Below are positions 1 through 7,752 of a stretch of 64,000 bases of DNA, one piece after another. The notes below the pieces were generated by a model, which was not told the origin of the DNA, did not search any database, and saw only the letters and a list, made by a program, of their open reading frames with translations. Both the position numbers and the translations under genes were made by a program. The first letter of the stretch is position 1. Every line of letters starts with the position of its first letter. Source of the DNA: Actinomycetota bacterium (GTDB lineage: Bacteria > Actinomycetota > Actinomycetes > Streptosporangiales > Streptosporangiaceae); assembly GCA_003168255.1 (NCBI GenBank), contig PMSU01000022.1, positions 1-64,000 of the forward strand, given 5' to 3'.

Positions 1-93
1 CATCCGCGCCGGCGGAATGACCCACCGAAAGGCCGCGAGCCCGCCGGTCGGCCGGCCCGCACCCCGGATACATCACCAAAGAAGGAGCCGGTT

Positions 94-390
94 ATGGGCA
101 TCATCGCCTGGATCGTTCTCGGCCTTGGCGCAGGCTTAATCGCCAACATGCTGATCCCCGGTGGGAGATCACAGGGCCTTATCCTCACCTGCCTGATAGG
201 CATCGCCGGGGCGCTGGGCGGCGGCTGGGCCGCCACCAGGCTGTTCCACATCCACTCCCTCCAGGGGTTCTTCAACCTGTCCACCTGGCTGACCGCGATC
301 GCCGGGGCGGCGGTCCTGCTGCTGGTCTTCCACCTGGTCGCCGGGCGGTCCGGACGATCCCGCCGGTCCGGCTGGTTGGCGCACCGATGA
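94..390 (+). CDS. GlsB/YeaQ/YmgE family stress-response membrane protein
   Basis: A 98-residue protein with three predicted membrane segments and the glycine-rich first helix (GLGAGLIANMLIPGG) typical of the transglycosylase-associated GlsB/YeaQ/YmgE family. These small inner-membrane proteins are linked to general stress, but their biochemical activity is unknown. A clear ribosome site (gaaggag, 83-89) lies just before the ATG. The C-terminus is a basic tail (GRSGRSRRSG), consistent with an inside-positive topology. The stop codon overlaps the start of the next gene as ATGA, so the two are probably translated together. Family assignment is good; the function of the pair is not known. Confidence 0.85.
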   Translation: MGIIAWIVLGLGAGLIANMLIPGGRSQGLILTCLIGIAGALGGGWAATRLFHIHSLQGFFNLSTWLTAIAGAAVLLLVFHLVAGRSGRSRRSGWLAHR

Positions 391-791
391 ACGCGCGCAA
401 GAACGCACCGCTGAACAGGTTCATCGTGCCGCGCCAGCCCCGCAAGCCGCCCGCCGCAAGGCCCGCGATGCGCAGCGGCACGGGCATCTTCCTCATCACG
501 GTCGGCGCCATCTTGCTGTTCGCCCTCAGGGCGGGCTCTGTGCACTGGCTCAACCTGCATATCGTGGGCGTGATCTTCATCCTCGCTGGCGGGCTCGGCC
601 TGCTGCTGCCTCGGCTGGCGCACCGGCCGGGCCCCCACTGGCTGCGCCGCTGGGTCCAGCCCCTGGCCTCCGACGGGGCACCCGTCGCAGTACACCCCGG
701 CGGCAACGGCGACCAGCCGGCGCCGGTCCAGGACACCAGTGACCCGACGATGGTCGACGACCTCCTCCAGTACGAGAACCCGCTGCTCTGA
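387..791 (+). CDS. small two-helix membrane protein, DUF6458-like
   Basis: A 134-residue product starting in an ATGA overlap with the upstream stress-membrane gene. Residues 28-70 hold a pattern of a short soluble start (MRSGTGIFLITVGAILLFAL), a first membrane helix, an HWLNLHIVGVIFILAGG second helix, and then a charged tail. That layout fits the small actinobacterial DUF6458-type proteins. An internal ATG at 468 begins exactly where the conserved part starts, so the first 27 residues may be untranslated or non-conserved. The tail is hydrophilic and proline-rich. The function is unknown; coupling to the GlsB-like gene suggests a shared envelope-stress role, which is inference. Confidence 0.65.
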   Translation: MNARKNAPLNRFIVPRQPRKPPAARPAMRSGTGIFLITVGAILLFALRAGSVHWLNLHIVGVIFILAGGLGLLLPRLAHRPGPHWLRRWVQPLASDGAPVAVHPGGNGDQPAPVQDTSDPTMVDDLLQYENPLL

Positions 792-866
792 CTGACTGCC
801 CGATGCTGTCACCACTGCCGCAGCCGAGCTGGACGACGCGCTGCGCCGCGTGCGGGGCGCGGGCGG

Positions 867-2576
867 CTAACGGATCGGGCCGATCTCGACTCCGGCGAGG
901 TCGGCGTAAATGAGGAACCGGAACGGGTCGAGCTGCTGGGTCTGCTCCATCAGCCGGTGCAGTGCGGTGCGGCGCAGTGCGGCCAGCTCGGTACTGGCGG
1001 GGTGGCACAGCAACCCGGGTTCGATGATCTGTAGGGCGAGGGCGTGATCGCCCTGGCCGATCAGGGTGCGGGCCGCGGTGGTGAACGCGTCCTCGCGGCC
1101 GGCCGCGAGGAGGTCGAGCGCGGCGGCGTGCTGCCCGGCGGTCATCGGCTCCATCCCCTGCCCGTCAGGCTTCCAGTATCCGGTGCGCTGGTGGTAGAGC
1201 CGCGCACTGAAGTTGTCGCGGATCACCAGGTAGGGAAGGACTGCCTTCGGATGGTCGCGCAGGACGTCGGGCAGTTCGTTGCCGTCCAGGATGTCCGCCA
1301 GCGCCAGGCCGCGGCGGATCCCGTCCAGCACCTGGTCGCGTAGCAGCGTCAGCGCGGCCTCCAGGCCGGGTATCGCTTCGATGGTGAAGGTCTCGGTAAG
1401 CGTTGTGTGGCCCTGGATCAGCGCCGCTGGCCGCACCTCCCTGATGGAGGCGAGAGTCTCCAGCAGTCCCTCCGGAGAGCCTTCGGCGAAGAACGGGGCA
1501 CCCAGGTACGGCATCATCACATCGCCGGTGAATAGCACTCCGCTGGCGGGCAGGTAGATCATCAGCGCGTCGCTGGTCTCGCCACCTGGAGTGGGGTGCA
1601 GGACGAGTTCCGTGCCGCCGATCGTCAGCGTCGTCGGCTCGCCTATCAGGCGGTCGGGCACGATCTCGGGTACCGTGCCACCGCCGTTGCCCAGGAAGTA
1701 GCCGAACGGCACAGTGTTGCGCCGCTGATCTGCCGACTCGGCAGGGAACGCTGCCGCCGCGACCACCTGGGTGCCGGGCCCGCGCAGCGCGTCTACCCCG
1801 CCGACGTGGTCAAAGTGCGCATGGGTGAGGATCAGGTGGCTGATCGGGCCGGCCGGAAGGTCAAGCTCGGCGAGTGCGGCCTGCACTCGTGCCTGCGTGG
1901 TTCCCGCGTCGATGGCGATGATGCCCTCGCTGGTGGTGATGAAGGCGAAGTCGCAGAAGTCGTAGCCCTGGACGACGTGAACATCGGGTGCTGGCCGCCA
2001 GATCCTCGGCGAGGTGAAACGGAAGCCGTCCTCGGCGGTGACCCAGTAGCTGCCGTACTGTAGCTGGGAATCGGCGGGCAGGGAGCCGAGACCTGACCTG
2101 CGGGATGCCTCCGCGGCGAGGTCGTCCTTGCCGACGGTGGCGTAGGCGGCGGCGAGGGCGTGCTGCACGGCGCGCAGCAGCGCCAGCGGGAACTGGTCAC
2201 CGACCGCCAGCACGAACTCGAGATCCTGGATCGCCCGCTCGGCCCGCTGCGGGTCGGGCGGGAGTGCGGCGAGCGCGAGCCCGCGGAAGAAGTGCGGCAG
2301 GCCGAGTTCCGCGTCGGCTGCCTTGTCTAGCTTGGCCAGCGCGTCGCCGGGGTCCCCGCCGAGGCGGGCCTGGAAGAATCCGGCGAGCGCGAGCGGCAGT
2401 GCCCGATCGGGATGGGTGTCGGCTTCATGCTGGAACCAGGAGTATCCGTCGGCGTCCGCGCGGGCCGCGGCGAGCCTGGTGGCGAGGATGACGACGGTCG
2501 CCTGGTCCGCGCCGGGCCAGCGTGCGGCCACCTTGAGTGATTCGATGTCACGGTTGCGGGTGATCGGTCCGGTCAT
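867..2576 (-). CDS. MBL-fold metallohydrolase, alkyl-sulfatase-like
   Basis: A 569-residue metallo-beta-lactamase-fold protein. An N-terminal helical, TPR-like region (about 1-150) precedes the metal-binding domain. The diagnostic HxHxDH motif (THAHFDHVGG) lies near residue 252, followed by GGETSD, FTGDV and a QGH motif that would supply the remaining ligands. The C-terminal part (about 420-569) resembles the dimerisation and lipid-binding-like region of SdsA1-type alkyl sulfatases, so it may hydrolyse a sulfate or other ester, but the substrate cannot be read from the sequence. It lies 34 nt downstream of the DHA2 transporter on the same strand, so both are probably one operon under the divergent HxlR regulator. 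Confidence 0.8.
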   Translation of the reverse strand: MTGPITRNRDIESLKVAARWPGADQATVVILATRLAAARADADGYSWFQHEADTHPDRALPLALAGFFQARLGGDPGDALAKLDKAADAELGLPHFFRGLALAALPPDPQRAERAIQDLEFVLAVGDQFPLALLRAVQHALAAAYATVGKDDLAAEASRRSGLGSLPADSQLQYGSYWVTAEDGFRFTSPRIWRPAPDVHVVQGYDFCDFAFITTSEGIIAIDAGTTQARVQAALAELDLPAGPISHLILTHAHFDHVGGVDALRGPGTQVVAAAAFPAESADQRRNTVPFGYFLGNGGGTVPEIVPDRLIGEPTTLTIGGTELVLHPTPGGETSDALMIYLPASGVLFTGDVMMPYLGAPFFAEGSPEGLLETLASIREVRPAALIQGHTTLTETFTIEAIPGLEAALTLLRDQVLDGIRRGLALADILDGNELPDVLRDHPKAVLPYLVIRDNFSARLYHQRTGYWKPDGQGMEPMTAGQHAAALDLLAAGREDAFTTAARTLIGQGDHALALQIIEPGLLCHPASTELAALRRTALHRLMEQTQQLDPFRFLIYADLAGVEIGPIR

Positions 2577-2610
2577 GATCGTGGTCCTTCCAGTTTCGGG
2601 TTCTGCGGAT

Positions 2611-4020
2611 TCACCGTGTGGTAGCTGGCACGGTCTCTGCCGTGCGCGGTGCCTGGGCGGCCGTCGGTTCGGCGCCGGCAGCGGGGTGGCGGGGCAGCAG
2701 CAGGCAGGCGGCCCCGCCGGCCAGCAGGATCACGACCGACAGGGCGAGGGTGGGGTGCATGGCGGTGATGTAGCCGTGGCTGAAGACGTCATGGATGAGC
2801 TGGCGGAGCTGACGGCCGGTGTTCAGGACGCCGGAGGCTGCGCCGGCCAGGAGCGGCGGTGCGGCGCGCATTGCCTCGGTGGCCAGCGGGGCGAAGATGG
2901 CTCCCATGCCCAGCCCGGCGACCAGCAGCACCGGGGAGAACGTGAGCGACGTCGCGTGGGTAGCGGAGACGGCGGCCACCCCGGCGATGCCGAGGGCGAA
3001 GAGCGCCAGGCCGGCCATCAGCACGTACTTGCCGCCGAGGCGGTCGCTCAGGCGGCCGGCGAACGGGGCCACGGCGGTCAGCGCCAGGGTCAGCGGCAGC
3101 GATGTGAGCCCGGCATGGACGGCGGTAAAGCCGAGTACTGACTGCAGATTGATGGAGTTGACCAGCAGCATGCTCTGCAACGCGAACTGCACAGCCACGT
3201 TGAGGCCGACCATGATCGCGAAGGTCCGGCTGCGGAACAGCCTCAGCGGCACCAGCGGCTGGGCGTGCCGCCGCTCCCATGCCACGAAGCCGGCCAGTGC
3301 GGCGAGCCCCGCGCCGATGATCTCGGGGATGGTGATGCCGTAGGCGACCTCGCCCCAGGAGTAGCGCTGGCCCTCGATCACGCCGTACACCACCGCGGCC
3401 AGGCCCGTCGAGGCGAGCAGCACGCCGCCCAGATCGAGCCGGTGCCGCCGCCCGGTCCGGATGTCCGGTACGTACAGGTAGGCCAGCGCGATGCCGGCGG
3501 CAGCGATCGGCAGGTTGACGTAGAACACCCACCGCCAGCTCAGGTAGCTGGTCAGCACTCCTCCGAGCGTGGGCCCGCTGACCGCGGCCAGCCCGACCAT
3601 GGAGGAGAAGACGCCGAAGGCGGCGCCCATCCGCTCCCGGGGGAACACCGCCTGGATGATCACCATCGCCTGCGGGGTCAGGGCGGCGGCGCCGACGCCC
3701 TGTAGCGCCCTGGCGGCGATCAGCTGGCCGGGCGACTGCGCGACCCCGCACAGCGCCGAGGCCACCGCGAACAGCGCCAGGCCCGCGGTGAACAGCCGCC
3801 GCGGCCCGAACATGTCGCCGAGCCGGCTGGCAAAGATGAGCAGTGCCGCGAACACCAGCAGGTAGGCGTTGACCACCCAGAGCGCCTGGTCCAGTGAGGC
3901 GTGCAGGCTGGTGATGATGCTGGGCAGCGCCACGTTGACGATCGTGCCGTCCAGCAGCACCGCGAAGGTTCCCAGGGACACGACGATCAGCGCCAGCCAG
4001 GGCCGTCTGGCACGCTCCAT
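2611..4020 (-). CDS. DHA2 family MFS drug/metabolite exporter
   Basis: A 469-residue integral membrane protein of the 14-helix DHA2 (EmrB/QacA) group. The first helix has the typical TFAVLLDGTIVNVALPSI stretch with the conserved Asp, followed by the motif-A-like loop (FASRLGDMFGPRRLF) and motif C in helix 5 (SGPTLGGVL). It exports hydrophobic compounds by proton antiport; the substrate is unknown. It is divergent from an HxlR regulator at 4113, with a pair of 17-bp dyads between the two starts, and is followed by the MBL-fold hydrolase gene. The pairing of exporter and hydrolase suggests detoxification of one compound. The ATG at 4020 has gaggaag-type ribosome-binding sequence upstream on the minus strand. 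Confidence 0.9.
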   Translation of the reverse strand: MERARRPWLALIVVSLGTFAVLLDGTIVNVALPSIITSLHASLDQALWVVNAYLLVFAALLIFASRLGDMFGPRRLFTAGLALFAVASALCGVAQSPGQLIAARALQGVGAAALTPQAMVIIQAVFPRERMGAAFGVFSSMVGLAAVSGPTLGGVLTSYLSWRWVFYVNLPIAAAGIALAYLYVPDIRTGRRHRLDLGGVLLASTGLAAVVYGVIEGQRYSWGEVAYGITIPEIIGAGLAALAGFVAWERRHAQPLVPLRLFRSRTFAIMVGLNVAVQFALQSMLLVNSINLQSVLGFTAVHAGLTSLPLTLALTAVAPFAGRLSDRLGGKYVLMAGLALFALGIAGVAAVSATHATSLTFSPVLLVAGLGMGAIFAPLATEAMRAAPPLLAGAASGVLNTGRQLRQLIHDVFSHGYITAMHPTLALSVVILLAGGAACLLLPRHPAAGAEPTAAQAPRTAETVPATTR

Positions 4021-4037
4021 GGCCTTCCTCCCTAGTT

Positions 4038-4091
4038 AGTCTTTTCAGAAGACTCACCCTGTCAGGGCTCAGTGAGTCTTGTCAAACGACT
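4038..4091. promoter_or_regulatory. pair of 17-bp inverted repeats, candidate HxlR operators
   Basis: Site 1 (4038-4054) is AGTCTT-TTCAG-AAGACT, a perfect dyad. Site 2 (4075-4091) is AGTCTT-GTCAA-ACGACT, with five of six arm positions matching. Both have the same 5-bp spacer and their centres are 37 bp apart, near 3.5 helical turns. They occupy the gap between the divergent transporter and HxlR genes. Site 2 overlaps the predicted -35 boxes for both directions, and site 1 lies just downstream of the predicted transporter -10 box. This is what a repressor of both genes would need. Binding by the adjacent HxlR protein is inference from position and symmetry. Confidence 0.7.
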
Positions 4092-4106
4092 TACTCCGGG
4101 TAGGCT
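4079..4106 (+). promoter_or_regulatory. predicted promoter of HxlR gene, leaderless
   Basis: TTGTCA (4079-4084) and TAGGCT (4101-4106) are separated by 16 bp. Transcription would start about seven bases downstream, at or next to the ATG at 4113, so the messenger is probably leaderless. No ribosome-binding sequence precedes the ATG, which agrees. On the opposite strand TTGACA (4085-4080) with a weak CAGGGT (4061-4056) could serve the transporter. Confidence 0.55.
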
Positions 4107-4112
4107 ACTGTC

Positions 4113-4589
4113 ATGCAATTGACGAGCCTGGCCGAGTGGAACTGCTCGATCGCGAAGACCCTCGACGTCGTGGGCGAGTGGTGGACGCTGCTGATCGTGC
4201 GCGATGCCTTCCGCGGGACCAGGCGATTCGATGACTTCCAGGCCAGCCTGGGCATGGCCCGCAGCGTCCTCACCGCCCGGCTACGGAAGCTGACTGACCA
4301 GGGCATCCTGGAGCGGCACGCCTACAGCGAGCATCCGCCCCGGTATGAGTACAACCTGACCGAAAGGGGCCTCGCGCTTTTTCCCGTCATCGCCGCGATG
4401 CTGCGCTGGGGCGACACCTGGGCGCCTTCGCCGGGCGGCCCGCCGGTCGTGTTGGTGCACGATACCTGCCGGAATGTCACCCAGCCGATGCTGACCTGCC
4501 CGCACTGCCACGGCGAGGTCAGCACCGCCAACACCCACAGTGAGCCGGGCCCGGGAAGCCGGCCAGCCTCGGCAGGCGTACGTCAATGA
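4113..4589 (+). CDS. HxlR-type winged-helix transcriptional regulator
   Basis: A 158-residue HxlR-family protein. The family start CSIAKTLDVVGEWWTLLIVRDAFRG and the winged-helix core (FDDFQASLGMARSVLTARLRKL) lie in residues 10-60, followed by the wing with PPRYEYNLTERG. The C-terminus holds a short Cys/His cluster (CPHCHGE) that may bind zinc or a thiol-reactive signal. It is divergently transcribed from the DHA2 exporter and probably represses that operon and itself through the dyads at 4038-4091. A related regulator/transporter divergon occurs at 14.3-16.3 kb. The inducing ligand is not deducible. Confidence 0.88.
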   Translation: MQLTSLAEWNCSIAKTLDVVGEWWTLLIVRDAFRGTRRFDDFQASLGMARSVLTARLRKLTDQGILERHAYSEHPPRYEYNLTERGLALFPVIAAMLRWGDTWAPSPGGPPVVLVHDTCRNVTQPMLTCPHCHGEVSTANTHSEPGPGSRPASAGVRQ

Positions 4590-4624
4590 CCAGCACGAGG
4601 CCGGTCGGCCGGGAAGCATGAAGA

Positions 4625-4663
4625 CCTCCCGGCCGGGCGTTCGGTGGCATCCCGGCCGGGAGG
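4625..4663. terminator. strong hairpin downstream of HxlR gene
   Basis: CCTCCCGGCCGGG (4625-4637) is perfectly complementary to CCCGGCCGGGAGG (4651-4663) around a 13-base loop. There is no T tract, which is common for actinobacterial terminators. It lies 35 bp after the HxlR stop. Further partial copies of the CCGGCCGGGAGG arm follow (about 4702-4713), so alternative foldings are possible. Confidence 0.6.
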
Positions 4664-5153
4664 CGTGGAGGCCTCCCAGCCGGCGGTAGGTGGCAGCCTC
4701 GCCGGCCGGGAGGTGTCTGGGTGGGCTAAGGAGGTGAACTTCGCTGGCATCGAGGAGACAATGCCAGGGGGGTGCACGGCGCCGGTGCCGGCCGGGGAAG
4801 GCCCCTTGGTGATCGCGGTCTGCACCACGTTGGCGGTCAGGTCGACATGCTCGACCAACAGCTGGTCAAGAGCCACGTACGGTTGCGCGCCCGCGGTGTT
4901 CGTGGAGTCGCTTGTGGTGCTCATCGCCGGGCTGGACGATGCCATGCCCGACGGCGATTTGCTGGACGAGGCGGCAGGCTTGCCGACGCCGCTGGCGCAG
5001 GCCGTCGCGTCCAGCGCCGGGGCCGCCGCGCCGATTCCGGCGCGAACTGGGAGGGAGCTGCGCACTGAACGTCTCTCTCGGTTGTTTATAAAAGCATCCG
5101 GAGAGTATTCGTCACGGGCAGTCGTCCGGTTCAGCTCAATGCCGGACTTTCGG
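4664..5153. other. intergenic stretch, no gene recognised
   Basis: About 490 bp between the HxlR hairpin and the 3' end of the ECF sigma gene. Open frames exist on both strands, but none shows a recognisable domain, ribosome site or consistent codon bias, and they run into the sigma gene as shadows. A short AT-rich patch (ttgtttataaaagc, about 5079-5092) is the only local composition change. It may be decayed coding sequence; I cannot support a gene. Confidence 0.5.
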
Positions 5154-5831
5154 TCAGTCGGCGGTGACCGGCGGGTTCGGGGCTTCGTCAGTACTGGGGG
5201 GCGTGTCGCCCGCCGAGAGGCGCCGCCCCTCACCGGTGACGTGCGCGCGGAGGCGGCCCATCCCGGCACGGATGTGGGCATTGACTGTCTCGGCCGGCAA
5301 CTCGAGCGCAGCGGCTACCTGCCGGCGGCTGTACCCGCCGAAGTAAGCGAGTGTGATCGCCTGGCGCTCGGCCTTGGACAGACCCGACAGTAGGTTCCCG
5401 ATGGCCTCGTTTGCGCCCGGGACCTTGTCCAGCACCCTCTGCTCGAGAGCGTCGGCCGGCATGGTCGCTTCCGGGGCTTGTCGAGCGGCGTCAGCTCGCA
5501 GATGGCCAACGGCCCGACGATGAGCCTCGGCTACGAGCAGGGAGCGGAGGGAACCTGTGCCCGGGTGGAAGTTTCCTGGCGAGTGCCGCAACGACAGAAA
5601 GACCGCCTGGGTCATTTCCTCGGCCCGCCGTGGCCCGCACAGCCGGGCGGCCAAGGCGTAGACCGACGCCCCGTGGCGACTGTAGGCCACGGCGAGCGCG
5701 TCGCGACGGCCCCGCGCCAAGGCTGTGACGAGGCCGGCGTCGCTCAGATCACTGTCGGCCTGCCCATTTCCAGTCTCACGCAGAGGAGCGCCGGCGGCAT
5801 GGCGGCCAGCCGACGTCTTCGCCTTACGCAT
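5154..5831 (-). CDS. ECF-type RNA polymerase sigma factor
   Basis: A 225-residue sigma-70 family protein. Region 2 spans about residues 40-100 (YALAARLCGPRRAEEMTQAV, then SLRSLLVAEAHRRAVGHLRA). Region 4 spans about 145-195 (LSKAERQAITLAYFGGYSR, then AETVNAHIRAGMGRLRAHV). It resembles SigK/SigL-like group members and the sigma factor at 7071-7688, and is likely a paralogue. I chose the ATG at 5831 because aggagaa lies seven bases upstream; a TTG at 5858 is an alternative. No anti-sigma gene is adjacent. A structured leader with a T6 tract lies upstream, so expression may be controlled by attenuation. Confidence 0.85.
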   Translation of the reverse strand: MRKAKTSAGRHAAGAPLRETGNGQADSDLSDAGLVTALARGRRDALAVAYSRHGASVYALAARLCGPRRAEEMTQAVFLSLRHSPGNFHPGTGSLRSLLVAEAHRRAVGHLRADAARQAPEATMPADALEQRVLDKVPGANEAIGNLLSGLSKAERQAITLAYFGGYSRRQVAAALELPAETVNAHIRAGMGRLRAHVTGEGRRLSAGDTPPSTDEAPNPPVTAD

Positions 5832-5867
5832 AGGCGTTCTCCTGAAGGTAAGGTCCAAGCAGATCTG

Positions 5868-5940
5868 ATGCTGGCCACCTTCAGCATAAAAAACTCCGGT
5901 TCATCTCGGGGCAAGGAAACTGAGCCACCGAGGTCCGGAG
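5868..5940 (-). promoter_or_regulatory. two-hairpin leader with T6 tract upstream of ECF sigma gene
   Basis: Read on the minus strand, CTCCGG (5940-5935) pairs with CCGGAG (5899-5894), enclosing a second stem CTCGG/CCGAG (5932-5928 with 5909-5905). This is followed directly by TTTTTT (5893-5888), and then by a second hairpin ATGCTG/CAGCAT (5887-5882 with 5873-5868). A TAGACT box (5956-5951) would start the RNA near 5944. A stem followed by U6 is a canonical intrinsic terminator. It can terminate the anti-sigma operon that ends at 6070, or act as an attenuator in the sigma leader. I did not match it to a known riboswitch. Confidence 0.6.
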
Positions 5941-6069
5941 CAGCCCTGCAAGTCTACCATCAGCCGCAGCGATGGTCATGAAGCTGCCGCAGAAAATGCC
6001 CCGCCACCCCGGCCAGCGCCCACCGGCCAGGGTTCGCTGCCGCCGGCCTAGCCGAGATAATTATCCGGT

Positions 6070-7074
6070 TCAGGAAACCTGGCCGAGTGCGACGATGCGC
6101 GAGGGGCTGGCGGGGACGGTGCGGCCGTGTTCGAGGCTGACGGCGAAGGCCAGGGTGCCGGCGTAAGGCGCGGCCAGGTCCCCGATCCAGATCGGGGTGT
6201 CCGTGCCGGCCCGGACGTCGAAGGATCCGACGGCGAGCGGGCGACTGTTGCCGGTGAGCTGCCACAGGACGTAAATCTGATCGGCGGTGTCATCGGCTTT
6301 CATATTGGTCGGCACCATCCACGCCACCCCGGCCTGGACGAGGACCTTCGCCGCCACTTGATGCGTCGCGGCGCCGGTCAGTACCACTTGGGAGCATCCG
6401 TGTTCGTGCGCACAACTGGCGCTGGGTGGTTCCCGGGTCGGGCTGCTGGTGGCGGCCAGCCCGGCCCAGGTGCCTCCGCCGGCGATCAGCGCTACTGCCG
6501 CCGCGGCGGCAGCGGGCCGTAGCCACCGGCTGGCACGCGGCCGCAGCCGCACCACCCCGGGCGGCAGCACATCTTCCTGAGCGGTGCCTGCGTCTGCCGC
6601 CATTACGCGCGCGTCTTCCCGGGCGGTGACGGCGTCTTCCCGGGCGGCAACCGCGTCTTCCCGCGCCGTGACCGCGTCTGTCCGCGCGGTGATCGCCTCT
6701 CCCTGCCCGGTGACGTGATCTCCTGGCATGGTGACGGGATCTCCTGGCGCCGTGTCCGCGTCTCCCGGCCCGGCGGCAGCCCAATTTTCCCGTCCGGCGT
6801 CCGCGGGCGAGGCGGAGCGCTGCGGCCCGACGCCTAGGTCGGCGAGGGCCGCGGCCATGATGCGATCGGCTAGCTGGGGGCGCGGCTCGGCGGGCGGGGC
6901 GGTGTCGGCTAGCGCCGCTGCCACCTCGCGGTAGTCGACCAGCGCCTGCGTGCAGGCCGGGCACCGCTGGGCGTGACGCAGGAAACGCTGCTCATCGGCC
7001 GGTTCGAGAGCATCGAGCGCATACCCGGCCGCCAGCTCCTCGAACGGGCCGTGGCCAGACGCCTGATCAGTCAC
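6070..7074 (-). CDS. RskA-like anti-sigma factor with zinc-finger motif
   Basis: A 334-residue membrane anti-sigma factor. The N-terminus has the ASD-type zinc-binding motif H-x3-C-x2-C (HAQRCPACTQAL, about residues 34-45). A basic segment and one membrane helix (about 185-210) follow. The exterior part resembles the RskA C-terminal domain (YVLWQLTGNSRPLAVGSFDV). It should hold the co-transcribed sigma factor at the membrane until regulated proteolysis. The start is the GTG at 7074, overlapping the sigma stop as GTGA with ggggaggg seven bases upstream. The cytoplasmic linker is unusual: it contains a run of DAVTARE-type heptads encoded by 21-bp tandem repeats. Confidence 0.85.
   Translation of the reverse strand: MTDQASGHGPFEELAAGYALDALEPADEQRFLRHAQRCPACTQALVDYREVAAALADTAPPAEPRPQLADRIMAAALADLGVGPQRSASPADAGRENWAAAGPGDADTAPGDPVTMPGDHVTGQGEAITARTDAVTAREDAVAAREDAVTAREDARVMAADAGTAQEDVLPPGVVRLRPRASRWLRPAAAAAAVALIAGGGTWAGLAATSSPTREPPSASCAHEHGCSQVVLTGAATHQVAAKVLVQAGVAWMVPTNMKADDTADQIYVLWQLTGNSRPLAVGSFDVRAGTDTPIWIGDLAAPYAGTLAFAVSLEHGRTVPASPSRIVALGQVS
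6611..6694. repeat. four 21-bp tandem repeats inside anti-sigma gene
   Basis: Units at 6611-6631, 6632-6652, 6653-6673 and 6674-6694 share gcgtctt-type starts and ccgtgacc-type ends. Each encodes one heptad of the form DAVTARE, so length changes keep the frame. More diverged units continue to about 6740. The encoded stretch lies between the zinc-binding domain and the membrane helix. Confidence 0.8.
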
Positions 7075-7688
7075 CACGTTCCCTCCCCGCCAGAGCTGCC
7101 CACGGCGGCAAGGCGTAGCTGTAGTCGCCGCATCGCGGCGAACATGCGGGTTTTCACCGTTCCCAGCGGGACGCCGGTTAGCTGGGCGATCTCCCGCTGG
7201 GTGTACCCGCCGAAATAGGCCAGCGCCAGAGCGTGCCGCTGCGGCTCCGGCAGCTCGGCCAGCGCGGCCCGGACCTGCTCGGCCCGGATCCCGGCCCACG
7301 CCGTCGCTGCCGGGTCGGCTGCCGTAGGCGGATCCAGTGCCCGCTGGGCGGCATGAGCGTCCTGCCGTCGTTGCTGGGCGGCTTCCCTGCGCACAAAATC
7401 CACCGCCTTGTGATGAGCCAGTCCCAGCAGCCAGCTCCGCACGCTGCCCTGGTCGGCCCGGTAGCCCGCCGGGTTACGCCACAATCCGACGAAGGTCTCC
7501 TGGACAGCGTCCTCGGCCAGGACATCATTGAGAGTGATCCGCCGCGCCAGCCGGTAGCAGGTAGCCCCGTGGCGCTCATACAGCACCGCCAGCGCATCCG
7601 GATCCGCCTTCGCGACAAGCTCGACAAGCCCGGCATCATCCAGATCTCCCCGGCTGCTAGCACCGGGAGATTCGCTCACAGGATGCAC
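7071..7688 (-). CDS. SigK-like ECF RNA polymerase sigma factor
   Basis: A 205-residue ECF sigma factor. Region 2 contains DVLAEDAVQETFVGLWRNP and SWLLGLAHHKAVDFVRRE. Region 4 contains LPEPQRHALALAYFGGYTQ and GVPLGTVKTRMFAAMRRLQ. The YFGGYTQREIA pattern is typical of SigK/SigL-related factors whose anti-sigma partners are RskA-like, and that partner overlaps its 3' end by four bases. The GTG at 7688 (ggaagtgg upstream) is the most plausible start; a GTG at 7679 is possible. The longer open frame to 7871 runs over the cupredoxin remnant and is not credible. Autoregulated stress control of a small regulon is the usual role. Confidence 0.85.
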   Translation of the reverse strand: MHPVSESPGASSRGDLDDAGLVELVAKADPDALAVLYERHGATCYRLARRITLNDVLAEDAVQETFVGLWRNPAGYRADQGSVRSWLLGLAHHKAVDFVRREAAQQRRQDAHAAQRALDPPTAADPAATAWAGIRAEQVRAALAELPEPQRHALALAYFGGYTQREIAQLTGVPLGTVKTRMFAAMRRLQLRLAAVGSSGGEGTW

Positions 7689-7711
7689 TGCCACTTCCGA
7701 AGCCGGTATCA

Positions 7712-7737
7712 GGCCGGGAACAGTTTCTGTTCCGGCC
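7712..7737. terminator. hairpin between cupredoxin remnant and sigma gene
   Basis: GGCCGGGAACAG (7712-7723), a TTT loop, and CTGTTCCGGCC (7727-7737) form a long stem with one bulged G. It lies just after the cupredoxin stop (7753) and 24 bp before the sigma start on the same strand. It is either a terminator of the upstream pair or part of the sigma leader. Confidence 0.5.
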
Positions 7738-7752
7738 CTCCCGCCTGGTAGG

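Noticed and set aside
4583..5281. 232-residue minus-strand frame and 249-residue plus-strand frame
   Set aside because: Both run into the sigma gene, have low-complexity composition and no recognisable domain.
7719..7733. GAACAGTTTCTGTTC as a LexA/SOS box
   Set aside because: The spacing between GAAC and GTTC is seven, whereas actinobacterial LexA sites have four; it is better explained as part of a larger hairpin.
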